DNA of 56,905 nt from Secundilactobacillus similis DSM 23365 = JCM 2765 (GTDB lineage: Bacteria > Bacillota > Bacilli > Lactobacillales > Lactobacillaceae): positions 1 to 56,905 of the forward strand of contig NZ_BBAD01000013.1 in assembly GCF_001311075.1 (NCBI RefSeq), given 5' to 3'. The notes under the pieces were generated by a model. The model worked only from the letters and a program-made list of their open reading frames with translations, was not told where the DNA came from and searched no databases. The position numbers were made by a program, and so were the translations under genes. Shown here one piece after another: positions 35,158-42,574 of this stretch (the first letter of the stretch is position 1; each line of letters opens with the position of its first letter).

Positions 35158-35264
35158 ACAATCCACTCCTAACTAAAAATGCCGTTGGGGACTTCGGCAT
35201 CACCCAACAGCTAACACGCCATCGAAACACAAAACTTATTTTATTTTTTTGTTTTAGCGTGCTA

Positions 35265-35335
35265 CACCTCACCGTGGACTCGAACCACGATCAACGGTTT
35301 TGGAGACCGCCGTGCTGCCATTGCACCAGTGAGAT
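35265..35335 (-). tRNA. tRNA-Trp (CCA), phage-encoded
   Basis: 71 nt: acceptor ATCTCAC/GTGAGGT, discriminator G, anticodon loop CTCCAAA (anticodon CCA), T arm CGTGG-TTCGAGT-CCACG. All stems pair. Reads UGG. No CCA tail is encoded. Confidence 0.88.
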
Positions 35336-35339
35336 GTTT

Positions 35340-35510
35340 GACACCTACAAACTTAAACTCGGTATCTATCAGTACCCACAGCATGAAGCTGTTAGGCTCG
35401 GCCCAATCTGGGGGGCACATCCCCGCAGCCTGCTAACGAACGGCTGCTCTCCGACTGACGTTTTTCCCCACTGTGTTGATGTGCTGTCTTCTACAGTGAG
35501 CTAGGGACCC
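35340..35510 (-). other. Structured spacer between phage tRNAs
   Basis: This 170-nt stretch has no convincing reading frame. On the minus strand it can form several local hairpins: GGGG-ATGTG-CCCC, ACAGC-TTCAT-GCTGT and GGTA-CTGATAGA-TACC. It is probably processed from the same tRNA transcript. It could be a small RNA or only spacer. Confidence 0.3.
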
Positions 35511-35511
35511 A

Positions 35512-35583
35512 TTGCGGGTGCCGGACTCGAACCGACTAAACTCTGCTTATGAAGCAGTTAAGCGTCCTATGCTTGAACCCGCG
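35512..35583 (-). tRNA. tRNA-Met-like (CAT), phage-encoded
   Basis: 72 nt: acceptor CGCGGGT/ACCCGCA with a C1-A72 mismatch and discriminator A, D stem AAGC/GCTT, anticodon loop TTCATAA (anticodon CAU), T arm GTCGG-TTCGAGT-CCGGC. The C1-A72 mismatch is the mark of initiator tRNA, but the anticodon stem lacks the three G-C pairs of initiators. It could be initiator-like, elongator Met, or an Ile tRNA with lysidine at C34. Confidence 0.8.
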
Positions 35584-35647
35584 ATAATGGCCGCCCGGCG
35601 ACGGCCAACATAAATAATGTTAGAGGTTTGCCAGTATTAACTGGCGA

Positions 35648-35692
35648 CGGGTGATGTGGGAGTCGAACCCACACTGGCCTGTCCAATCACCC
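35648..35692 (-). other. Truncated tRNA-like element, 45 nt
   Basis: GGGTGAT and ATCACCC make a perfect 7-bp acceptor stem with an unpaired G after it, and GTGGG-TTCGACT-CCCAC is a perfect T arm. Where the D and anticodon arms should be there is only a small hairpin (TGG-ACAGG-CCA). Either a deleted tRNA or a mini tRNA-like RNA at the start of the tRNA cluster. Confidence 0.6.
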
Positions 35693-35791
35693 TGTTAGGG
35701 TTGTAGTTGAGATTAAACGGCGGGTAATTCCGTTTCTTGATTCTTTCAACGATACTAGAATACCCCCATTTACCGGTTAAAAAGTCCCAAC

Positions 35792-36274
35792 CTAGTCCCC
35801 ATATAGTCCCCAAGCAGTCCCATTTTCGACTTCGCCCTGGAATACCCGTAACTCCTGAACTCCTGACAATGCGTCAGCAAATTCCAGCAGTGCCAACGGC
35901 TTGTACTTGTCAAAATAATGGCTCCTGGTGAGATGTAAATCAATTGTCACATTCGTATCGCTGTGATGTTGAATGTATAGCTTAATCAAAATTTGACGAC
36001 TCATACACGTACAGCCGTTAATTGCCTTGATCACTTGGTTAACCGCTTCTTCCGCTGCCAATCGCTTAACGATTTTATCGTCAGTGTGGTTGACTGCACT
36101 CGCCACTTTAGGCATGCCGTCCATGCTTGGTGACTTAAGGTCACTAGCCTGGATATGGCTTACCCGCTGTAGCCGTGGAAACGTCCGCATGAGAAAATGT
36201 TTAGCTTTTGCGATGGTCCGCTCCTCATCCAACTCTGGAACTAAACTTTCAAAATCTAAATCTTCAATGTTCAA
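35792..36274 (-). CDS. ArpU family late transcription regulator
   Basis: 160 aa with the ArpU pattern: an N-terminal EERTIAKAKHFLMRTFPRLQR, the central CMSRQILIKLYIQ and the sigma-4-like C-terminal LTRSHYFDKYKPLALLEFAD. ArpU-type proteins activate late genes of Gram-positive phages. Position at the junction of early and late regions, just before the tRNA cluster and terminase, fits. Confidence 0.88.
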   Translation of the reverse strand: MNIEDLDFESLVPELDEERTIAKAKHFLMRTFPRLQRVSHIQASDLKSPSMDGMPKVASAVNHTDDKIVKRLAAEEAVNQVIKAINGCTCMSRQILIKLYIQHHSDTNVTIDLHLTRSHYFDKYKPLALLEFADALSGVQELRVFQGEVENGTAWGLYGD

Positions 36275-36368
36275 CCCTTGCCACCCCTTGATATGTCAGC
36301 GTTTGTAACGTAAAATTAGATTATTCGAAGTCTGAGTTACGCCACTCTTGCCGGGGTGGCTTTTTTGT

Positions 36369-36692
36369 TTACGTCAACGATTGGATAATCGACCAAATCG
36401 GTGTACATGCACGATATATATTAGCGATGCCAAGCATCGTTAACAGACCAGCAATAGCTGGAAATAAAAACATTGCCATAGATGTATCACCAAATGAATC
36501 TTTCTGCCAATCTTTGCTCGTTTTTAGTGCATGAAAATAACCTGCAAGCAGCGCAATTGCCATCACTAAAAAAACAATTCCTAGAAAAGCATGACCAATA
36601 ACATACTGGTGTATCATTTCTTTTGCCAAATCTGGCAAATGTTGTAGCCCACCATTCAGCGTTTTGATTAACTCTGCAACCTGTTTATCCAT
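36369..36692 (-). CDS. Membrane protein, 107 aa
   Basis: Two membrane helices (residues about 32-53 and 72-92), an amphipathic N terminus and a short polar loop. Not recognised. Late-early region, downstream of a YopX-like gene with a 2-nt gap. Could affect the cell envelope or exclude other phages, but nothing shows this directly. Confidence 0.68.
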   Translation of the reverse strand: MDKQVAELIKTLNGGLQHLPDLAKEMIHQYVIGHAFLGIVFLVMAIALLAGYFHALKTSKDWQKDSFGDTSMAMFLFPAIAGLLTMLGIANIYRACTPIWSIIQSLT

Positions 36693-36694
36693 GC

Positions 36695-36928
36695 TTATTT
36701 GTCCTCCTGATTAGGATGCCACTCAATGAATTTAACTGACATAATCGTCCCGTGTAGCCCATTTGCGGTTCTAACAGCATTGTCGTGATTAAACCAAGCT
36801 GCTTCTCCCTCGCTAATAGTTAGTTCTGCCGAAATTAAGTCGCTCTGTATGCCTTTGCGAGCATCTTTCACGTATAAAGATCCCACTTTAACTACATATC
36901 CCACAACTCCATCTTGATTCATTTTCAT
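36695..36928 (-). CDS. Small phage protein, 77 aa (YopX-like fold pattern)
   Basis: ATG at 36928 after GGAGG: MKMNQDGVVGYVVKVGSLYV. Beta-rich, with VRTANGLHGTIMSVKFIEW at the C terminus. The longer frame to 37033 is coding in another frame for the 29-aa gene, so the later start is used. Function unknown. Confidence 0.62.
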   Translation of the reverse strand: MKMNQDGVVGYVVKVGSLYVKDARKGIQSDLISAELTISEGEAAWFNHDNAVRTANGLHGTIMSVKFIEWHPNQEDK

Positions 36929-36939
36929 ACTCTGGCCTC

Positions 36940-37029
36940 CTAAAATATCCAACCGAAAATAATCATGATTGCCTTGATCGCAATAAAGCTTGTTGCCAGC
37001 ATCGCAATCGCTACTAACCAACAACCCAT
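36940..37029 (-). CDS. Single-helix membrane peptide, 29 aa
   Basis: MGCWLVAIAMLATSFIAI then IMIIFGWIF: one membrane helix and almost nothing else. It sits 11 nt before the next gene and its stop codon is followed directly by that gene's GAGG site. Small single-helix peptides like this are common in Lactobacillus phages. Modest confidence. Confidence 0.45.
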   Translation of the reverse strand: MGCWLVAIAMLATSFIAIKAIMIIFGWIF

Positions 37030-37059
37030 GCACCTGATACGTCGTTCATTCCACGCCTC

Positions 37060-37527
37060 CTACAGTTTCATCGCTCCACGCCAGTCGTAAAATACATCAC
37101 GGCAAATCAGTGGTTCTTTGGCAGACCTTTGCTTCGTAATTCCCATGGCGATGGACTTAAAGTCGTGCTTACGGATTACCACCGCTTCAACGGGAATCCC
37201 GTATTTAGCCGCAAACAACGTGAATCTGAGCTTAACACTCGTATCTATGGCGTAAGCTGTAAATCCATTTTTGACGTCGTAAACGTGCAGAATATGGCCA
37301 GAATCATCATAGATGACCACGTCCGGTGTGTAGATTACCTTGCGAGTGTTGAATCCCGTTAACTCGTGCCGATCCTCTAGCAAGTAATGTGGATGAATTT
37401 CGTATCGTGCGCCGCTATCCCGAATGAACCGGGTGTAGAAATCGCATTCTTTCTGGCTGTCAAACCTGTAGCCGTCCAGATAGACCTTGTTGCCACGCTT
37501 GTTGAGTGCCGTTGGACTAGTGCCCAC
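37060..37527 (-). CDS. DUF1064 protein, putative endonuclease/resolvase
   Basis: 155 aa with the DUF1064 signature: FDSQKECDFYTRFIRDSG, YTPDVVIYDDSGHILHVYDVKNG (a D-x-E/K-like nuclease core of PD-(D/E)XK type) and a basic C terminus. Such proteins are thought to act as Holliday-junction or VSR-like nucleases in phage DNA processing. Overlaps the upstream gene by 11 nt. Confidence 0.82.
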   Translation of the reverse strand: MGTSPTALNKRGNKVYLDGYRFDSQKECDFYTRFIRDSGARYEIHPHYLLEDRHELTGFNTRKVIYTPDVVIYDDSGHILHVYDVKNGFTAYAIDTSVKLRFTLFAAKYGIPVEAVVIRKHDFKSIAMGITKQRSAKEPLICRDVFYDWRGAMKL

Positions 37528-37822
37528 GATGCAGCACCCCCTTAACTCGCTCCCACGTCCGCTTAATTAACGAATGTGGTGGGTTGCCGTGTGTTGCCAT
37601 CAACGGAATGAATGCTTCACGTTTTCCGTTGTCACCTACTGGTTCGCCAACGTTTGGAATGCCGCCGTTGACCCACTTATCAATTTGTTTTTCAGTCTGA
37701 ACTGTTCCGGTCACACGTAGATTGTCCAGCGCATTGTCTGCTTCTACCTTTAATCCATCATGATCCTTAAACAGGTCCTCAACGAGGCTTCGTAGTATAA
37801 GCGCTTCGGCAAGCTTTTTCAT
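37517..37822 (-). CDS. Hypothetical protein, 101 aa or longer
   Basis: From the first ATG it reads MKKLAEALILRSLVEDLF; no ribosome site precedes that ATG. The frame is open upstream (ANDRWRRVERLKQQDKEF) to about 37894, where a perfect GGAGGTGAT (37900-37908) lies 9 nt before an ATA codon. So either it starts at AUA or an indel hides the true start. Function unknown. Confidence 0.6.
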   Translation of the reverse strand: MKKLAEALILRSLVEDLFKDHDGLKVEADNALDNLRVTGTVQTEKQIDKWVNGGIPNVGEPVGDNGKREAFIPLMATHGNPPHSLIKRTWERVKGVLHRGH

Positions 37823-37883
37823 TCTTTGCTGTTCAAGGAATTCTTTATCTTGCTGTTTCAGTCGCTCAACCCGACGCCAACGG

Positions 37884-38057
37884 TCATTTGCTATCGCACA
37901 TCACCTCCGCTGCTAGCATCTTGATTGCGGCCGCCAATCTGCGGTCAACTACTACCTCGTCAGCTCCATTTAGCGTAGCTTGGACCACTTGGCCGTCCTC
38001 AATTCTCAACGGTTTAGGGACTACGGATCCCTTAACCTTAAAATCGTATTTCATCAT
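37884..38057 (-). CDS. Small phage protein, 57 aa
   Basis: ATG at 38057 overlaps the upstream TGA (ATGA) and follows GGAGG by 7 nt: MMKYDFKVKGSVVPKPLRIE. A small domain with a helical C terminus (DRRLAAAIKMLAAEVM). Function unknown. Confidence 0.6.
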   Translation of the reverse strand: MMKYDFKVKGSVVPKPLRIEDGQVVQATLNGADEVVVDRRLAAAIKMLAAEVMCDSK

Positions 38058-38269
38058 CGCGTGTCCTCCAATAACTTAATATATTTATCCGGGTAATGAA
38101 TTAACTCCGACCGCTGTGCCCCAGTTAACCGCTTAAATTGGACTGGCAACATAACTGGCTCTACGCTATGGCTTTGATACACCAGCTTCCTGATGCCATC
38201 AATCCTGGCCTGCTTAGGCATAGGAGTAGCGAGCGTCCAGTCAATAAACCAGTCATCTTTACTCGGCAT
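38054..38269 (-). CDS. Hypothetical protein, 71 aa
   Basis: Reads MPSKDDWFIDWTLATPMPKQ, ending IHYPDKYIKLLEDTR. Basic, no known motif. Translationally coupled to the 57-aa gene. Confidence 0.6.
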   Translation of the reverse strand: MPSKDDWFIDWTLATPMPKQARIDGIRKLVYQSHSVEPVMLPVQFKRLTGAQRSELIHYPDKYIKLLEDTR

Positions 38270-38282
38270 CAGTCGCTATCCT

Positions 38283-38831
38283 TTAGACTGATACGACTAC
38301 CATTTTGATGATTCCTTTACATAGTTTCCAAAATTCATCTATCGTGGAATCAAGTGAATGTTCAAGCACTAAATCAACGATTTCATCAGGATCAGACTTG
38401 TCAAAATGTTCTTGCATATCGTTTGTGGCAGTCTTGACAAATCTCTGAACACCGACAGTCCATGCATTTTCACCAAGTTCACCGGTGATTCTGTCTTTAA
38501 GCTGTTCTTGCATCTTGCTGATGTAGTCGTAAGCAGTAAATTTGAATACGGTTCTTTCGGGATTGACTTCATAATTTTCCTGAAAATCCTTATTTTCAAT
38601 CGGATAATACGTTCCATCGTCCCACTTAGCAATCCAGTCACCCTGTTCAAATTTCATTCGACCTGAAACTGTTTGAATACTGTAACCGGGAACTTCAACG
38701 GGACCGTTGGGTTGTTGCACTACCTTGATTACGTCCTCATACTCAATTCCTAGTTCGTCCATCATTTCTTGGGAACCATCGAACTGAACTGCTTCAAGTG
38801 GTGCCTTTTTATAGAATTTTTTAAATTTCAT
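38283..38831 (-). CDS. Phage protein of the 'KAPLEAVQFDG' type, 182 aa
   Basis: The N-terminal domain (residues 1-95: FKKFYKKAPLEAVQFDGSQE, GDWIAKWDDGTYYPIENKDF) is widespread in Gram-positive phages, without known function. The C-terminal helical part (residues 100-182) resembles small proteins on plasmids and phages (KLCKGIIKMV). Possibly a fusion of the two. Confidence 0.7.
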   Translation of the reverse strand: MKFKKFYKKAPLEAVQFDGSQEMMDELGIEYEDVIKVVQQPNGPVEVPGYSIQTVSGRMKFEQGDWIAKWDDGTYYPIENKDFQENYEVNPERTVFKFTAYDYISKMQEQLKDRITGELGENAWTVGVQRFVKTATNDMQEHFDKSDPDEIVDLVLEHSLDSTIDEFWKLCKGIIKMVVVSV

Positions 38832-38833
38832 TG

Positions 38834-38978
38834 CTAATCCTCCACTAATTTGACTGACTTAATAGCATAATTTTTAGTGCTACACCCGCGATGATTGAAA
38901 TCCATCTCAGCTTCCCACAACGAATCGTAGGTGAGCGCTGACCCACTTGCCGGTATTCTTATTCCTGATTGCGTACAT
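38834..38978 (-). pseudogene. Frameshifted small phage protein
   Basis: Starts MYAIRNKNTGKWVSA after GGGAGG, then runs to an early stop. The +1 frame continues TYDSLWEAEMDFNHRG and CSTKNYAIKSVKLVED to the TAG at 38834, the usual layout of these 45-50-aa phage proteins. One extra base, probably in GGG near 38943, explains the shift; the span of 145 nt is one more than whole codons. Confidence 0.6.
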
Positions 38979-39357
38979 CATGACCTCCCAGCAGTTCTGG
39001 ATCCTCGTGCACATTACCAACTACAACCGCGCCGAGTTCCACTAGCTTCCACAAATTACGGAAGCCAGTTACAAATGCGGCATCACCTTCGCTCCATTCA
39101 ACTATTGTCCGTTTAGACCGGGGCTTACCGCCAAATACGAAATCTTGGAATTCAAGAATGTCGCCTTCGTAAATTTCAGTACCATTTGAATCCTTCAAAC
39201 CGGTAAATTCTTCAAGAACTAAATGCCAGTTATCTACTTCTTCGAGTACTTGGTTAAAACTCCAAAACCGGTTAGTTTCACAGTTTTCAGAACTTTGAAC
39301 GTTCTTATAATATTTGTGTTCCACCACGTCCCACGCACGAAATTTAATCGTCCTCAT
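38959..39357 (-). CDS. YopX family protein, 132 aa
   Basis: A clear YopX: N-terminal IKFRAWDVVEHKYY, central FTGLKDSNGTEIYEGDILEF and C-terminal VVGNVHEDPELL. YopX proteins are common in phages of Gram-positives; function unknown. One of three in tandem here, overlapping its neighbours by 14-20 nt. Confidence 0.85.
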   Translation of the reverse strand: MRTIKFRAWDVVEHKYYKNVQSSENCETNRFWSFNQVLEEVDNWHLVLEEFTGLKDSNGTEIYEGDILEFQDFVFGGKPRSKRTIVEWSEGDAAFVTGFRNLWKLVELGAVVVGNVHEDPELLGGHDVRNQE

Positions 39358-39757
39358 TACGAACCACCTCCGCTAACTCTGGATTCTCATGAATATTGCC
39401 AATCACTTCATACCCGTCTTCAAGCACTACATCAGCCAGCATCATATTTTTTTCTACTGCGTAACCGGCCATATTTTCATCATAGATTACAGGCCCAGAA
39501 CCGTTAGCTTCATGCGGATCCATTTCGTCGCCTTCACACCAAATGCTTCCGTAACTTATGATGTCGCCCTCGTAAACTTCGTCACCTTTTGAACCTTTAA
39601 ATTGGATAAGCTGTTCGAGTTCGAAATTGCCGTCCGTTAACGTTCCATGGTAAGTGTCCACGCTGGTGATATGGCCGCCATCGTCAATGTGGATTTCGGT
39701 GGGCACATCGTAGACTTTCATCTGCTTATCCCACACCCTGAATTCAATCGGTTTCAT
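39344..39757 (-). CDS. YopX family protein, 137 aa
   Basis: IEFRVWDKQMKVYDV at the N terminus, FKGSKGDEVYEGDIISYG in the middle, YEVIGNIHENPELAE at the end. Same family as its neighbours but with a longer variable middle, so tandem duplication and divergence is likely. Confidence 0.83.
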   Translation of the reverse strand: MKPIEFRVWDKQMKVYDVPTEIHIDDGGHITSVDTYHGTLTDGNFELEQLIQFKGSKGDEVYEGDIISYGSIWCEGDEMDPHEANGSGPVIYDENMAGYAVEKNMMLADVVLEDGYEVIGNIHENPELAEVVRNEDD

Positions 39758-40044
39758 TCTTCTGCCTCCAATAATTCGGGATTATCTCGAATATTTCCTA
39801 ATACTTTGCACCGGTTTCCGTAGTAATTAAGCAACGTTTCTTCGCCGTTATTTGCATATTCGGCAAGTGGACCAGTAAATCCACCATCACACATCCAATC
39901 ACTACGTTCATCGTCAAAATATACTTTTACGACAGCAGATAAAAACACAATTCTGCCATTATCCTCAGTTTCTTGCACTTGAACGATATCCCCATCGTAA
40001 ATTTTTGTACCCAGAGTGTCTTTTAATCCTGTACTTCTAATCAT
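39754..40044 (-). CDS. YopX family protein lacking the N-terminal half, 96 aa
   Basis: Begins directly at the central motif (STGLKDTLGTKIYDGDIVQV) and ends CKVLGNIRDNPELLE. The usual FRAWD domain is absent. Its ATG overlaps the TGA of the preceding zinc-ribbon frame (ATGA), so this short form is a genuine translation unit and not just a bad start call. Confidence 0.75.
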   Translation of the reverse strand: MIRSTGLKDTLGTKIYDGDIVQVQETEDNGRIVFLSAVVKVYFDDERSDWMCDGGFTGPLAEYANNGEETLLNYYGNRCKVLGNIRDNPELLEAEE

Positions 40045-40433
40045 TCGTCATCACCCAGCTTTCGTCCGCACATCGGACAGTAACGAATTCCTTACACCGC
40101 TTCCGTGCCATCATATTTTTGAGCATTTTTGCCCATTGACAGTACAAGCAACTGATTGCCGTCAAACTCTAGTGTTGCATCATTTGTGCTCATAATTGGA
40201 CCATATCCGTCACAGAAACTACACTTTTCGATGCTTCCATCGGGAGATTCCGTTTCGTAAACAATCAACGCTGATTTTGAATAATTGACACCGCGACCAT
40301 CGGGCGCCATAGCCATTTGGTACTTGATATCAATAAGTTTGACGTCTGGATGGTCTTTCAAAAAGTGGTTGATTCCCGATTTCAGATCAGCGTTCGTCCA
40401 ACTTCTATCCTCGATTAATTCAGTCCGAATCAT
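40041..40433 (-). pseudogene. Zinc-ribbon phage protein with in-frame stop
   Basis: The frame from 40433 (MIRTELIEDRSWTNADLKSG) contains CSFCDG near residue 74 and ends at TAA (40094-40092). The same frame then continues GIRYCPMCGRKLGDDE to TGA at 40041. C-x-x-C ... YCPMCGRKL is the standard layout of phage zinc-ribbon proteins, so the TAA looks like a nonsense change (for example from CAA). The next gene is coupled to the distal TGA. Confidence 0.65.
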
Positions 40434-40870
40434 CTCTCGTCACCGTCCTTAACCGGAATAAATACGGCAGTGTTATTAATGTCGTATACTGGCAAGAATG
40501 GCGCCCATTCAGGATGGTCGCGCTTGAATAAAATATACTCAGCTCCGGTGAAATCTGTGTCTGTATCCGCCCACCCACTGATATCACCATGTTTATCCAG
40601 ATAATTGCCAATCAAATTTGGCGTTTCAGGCAAAACTTTCACTCGAAACTTAATGACACTGATTCGATCCTTTTCCGGTGTCACGATGTAATCCACTAGC
40701 CATTGCATGTTTTCACTACCAAATTCATCTAAATTGCCCTGAACTAACGGTCCAATCGATGACGCTAGCGTTTTACCATCCGATTTACGTGTGATGGCAA
40801 TAATTCCATCCCTCTCTGAAAAATCAAATCCTTGTTCTTCCATACGTGCTTTAATTACATTTCGTTTCAT
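40430..40870 (-). CDS. Hypothetical protein, 146 aa
   Basis: Reads MKRNVIKARMEEQGFDFSER and later FTGAEYILFKRDHPEWAPFL. Mixed alpha/beta, acidic, no known motif. Coupled to the next gene by a 4-nt overlap. Confidence 0.65.
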   Translation of the reverse strand: MKRNVIKARMEEQGFDFSERDGIIAITRKSDGKTLASSIGPLVQGNLDEFGSENMQWLVDYIVTPEKDRISVIKFRVKVLPETPNLIGNYLDKHGDISGWADTDTDFTGAEYILFKRDHPEWAPFLPVYDINNTAVFIPVKDGDER

Positions 40871-41328
40871 TAGCTAAGATCCTCCAATGGCTGATATAGT
40901 CGGGCGTCCATTTGTTCCGCTACTCTCTTAGTAACCGCAATCATGCCGGTTTTGCCTAATGTTTCACAGTGATTATCGTCGAACCCGACAACCCAAAAGT
41001 AGTTTCCGTCCTCAACCGCCTGACGTGCAGCGTCTTGAAATTCTGGTTTTAGTGACAGAATATTTTGCTCTACGAGTGGCTTATCCGCTTCCGAATCCAG
41101 CAAAAAATCCTGACTTGCCATGATGATTTCACCGTCATTTAATAAATTAGGGAACGCTATGCCCATAAACGTTGGGCCCATCCAAAAATAAAAACAATCA
41201 TAGACCGGATCAAAATAGTTTCTCGGCATGTCTGAATCAATTTCAATGTAACCGCACGTCCACCACATAATTTGCTTAGTGAACCAACGCCGACCATGTT
41301 TTGTTTTATTAAGCATCAGCTTACTCAC
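40870..41328 (-). CDS. Hypothetical protein, 152 aa
   Basis: MSKLMLNKTKHGRRWFTKQI at the N terminus, aromatic-rich middle (YFDPVYDCFYFWMGPTF), helical C terminus. No known motif. One-base overlap (TAATG) with the next gene. Confidence 0.65.
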   Translation of the reverse strand: MSKLMLNKTKHGRRWFTKQIMWWTCGYIEIDSDMPRNYFDPVYDCFYFWMGPTFMGIAFPNLLNDGEIIMASQDFLLDSEADKPLVEQNILSLKPEFQDAARQAVEDGNYFWVVGFDDNHCETLGKTGMIAVTKRVAEQMDARLYQPLEDLS

Positions 41329-41629
41329 CTAAACCGCCTACTTTCGGGTCGAGCCAGTCGTCAAACTCCTGCTCAATATTGTGATTAGCGGTTATCAGCT
41401 CGTCTAGGCTGGTAATTACCGGCTCGTCGACGCGGATCATATAATTTCTCAACCCTTTTAGAGCATTGCCCAAGCTATTCCAATGTCCGACTAATGACTC
41501 CGCGTAACTTTTATTACCCTTAGCGTCTGTTATCACAACGGGCTGACCATCCTGCATCTTCATACGATTAACAGTAAATTGATAACGGTCACTTGTGATG
41601 TGATACTGCTTGTATTTCATGTCGATCAT
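41321..41629 (-). CDS. Hypothetical protein, about 102 aa
   Basis: ATG at 41629 after AGGAGGACGAATC: MIDMKYKQYHITSDRYQF. The central VVITDAKGNKSYAESLVGHW resembles small DUF5405-like phage proteins, but I am not sure. Overlaps the HTH gene by 41 nt. Confidence 0.62.
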   Translation of the reverse strand: MIDMKYKQYHITSDRYQFTVNRMKMQDGQPVVITDAKGNKSYAESLVGHWNSLGNALKGLRNYMIRVDEPVITSLDELITANHNIEQEFDDWLDPKVGGLGE

Positions 41630-41795
41630 GATTCGTCCTCCTCTTAAATCCGGTGACACCCAGCTCAGCCAACCGATTAGTCACCCACCCATGTGAGTGG
41701 CCCATCATGCGGCCAATCTGGCTAACGTTGCGCTCACCGCTAATCCATAACTGCTTAACCTGTTGCCGTTCCGCGTTGCTCGTCTTGATAGGCAC
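41589..41795 (-). CDS. Small HTH DNA-binding protein, 68 aa
   Basis: GTG at 41795 after GAGGTGAT: MPIKTSNAERQQVKQLWISG. A helix-turn-helix of resolvase/terminase-like type follows (VSQIGRMMGHSHGWVTNRLAEL). Possibly a regulator of the adjacent genes or an endonuclease-associated DNA-binding protein. Overlaps the HNH gene by 41 nt. Confidence 0.65.
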   Translation of the reverse strand: MPIKTSNAERQQVKQLWISGERNVSQIGRMMGHSHGWVTNRLAELGVTGFKRRTNHDRHEIQAVSHHK

Positions 41796-42474
41796 TGTAA
41801 TCACCTCTAACACCAATCTTGCGTAGCGTCTCAACGTCTAGTTCTACACCTTCAACCGGGATATGGAACATTCGACCGAATTCACCTTCAGGCATGCTGT
41901 GAATTAAATCGTGATGGTGTTCGCACAAAGCAAGAACTCGGCGCTTCGTATGGTCAACTTTCGTCCGGTCGCCACCCATTCCAACTCTACTACCCTCGAC
42001 ATGATGGATAATTGCTCGCCGACCACACACACAGCAAACCCGGTGCCGACAGCACTCAAACAGGTAATACTCTTCATTTCGTGGTAACAACTCATATCCC
42101 TCCTTGAACGGAACGTTCCATTCAAACATAAAATCAACAGCCAAATCGATCAGACGATTGCCATCCGTCACAGAACACCGCGATCCATTCGACAAACTGA
42201 TTTCTTTACCGTCATACATAATCGAATACTGCGTGTAGAATAGGTCCTTTAGAAAGTCCTTTGGCGTTACCGACCAGACCATGATGTCATTTAGTAAGGC
42301 AAAGAACAGCTTGCGTTGTTGTGGGCGTATTCTGCGCACGTCAGCGAATTCAAAGTCAATCCATACCTCGTTAGACTGGCCACCGTTAATTGTCTCTACG
42401 TGGTCGATATTGACCTTTCCTGGGTCAATTACATATCTGCCATCTGGCAATCGTTCTGCTTTGACCCGTTCCAA
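41755..42474 (-). CDS. HNH nuclease-like phage protein, 239 aa
   Basis: Matches the putative HNHc nuclease family of Gram-positive phages: N-terminal RIRPQQRKLFFALLNDIMVW and DFLKDLFYTQYSI, then CCVCGRRAIIHHVEGSRVGMG and LALCEHHHDLIHSM. Two Cys pairs and the HH/HHH motifs form the metal and catalytic centre. Found next to ssDNA-binding and recombination genes, suggesting a role in recombination or replication intermediates. Confidence 0.85.
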   Translation of the reverse strand: MERVKAERLPDGRYVIDPGKVNIDHVETINGGQSNEVWIDFEFADVRRIRPQQRKLFFALLNDIMVWSVTPKDFLKDLFYTQYSIMYDGKEISLSNGSRCSVTDGNRLIDLAVDFMFEWNVPFKEGYELLPRNEEYYLFECCRHRVCCVCGRRAIIHHVEGSRVGMGGDRTKVDHTKRRVLALCEHHHDLIHSMPEGEFGRMFHIPVEGVELDVETLRKIGVRGDYSAYQDEQRGTATG

Positions 42475-42574
42475 ACTATCACTCCTTACCGTCTCATATC
42501 TCTCGTCTCTGTCTGCTGTGACTAATTAACGTTCGTGTTACTTATCGTAGAATTAGCTTAATCCTTAGTTAAAT

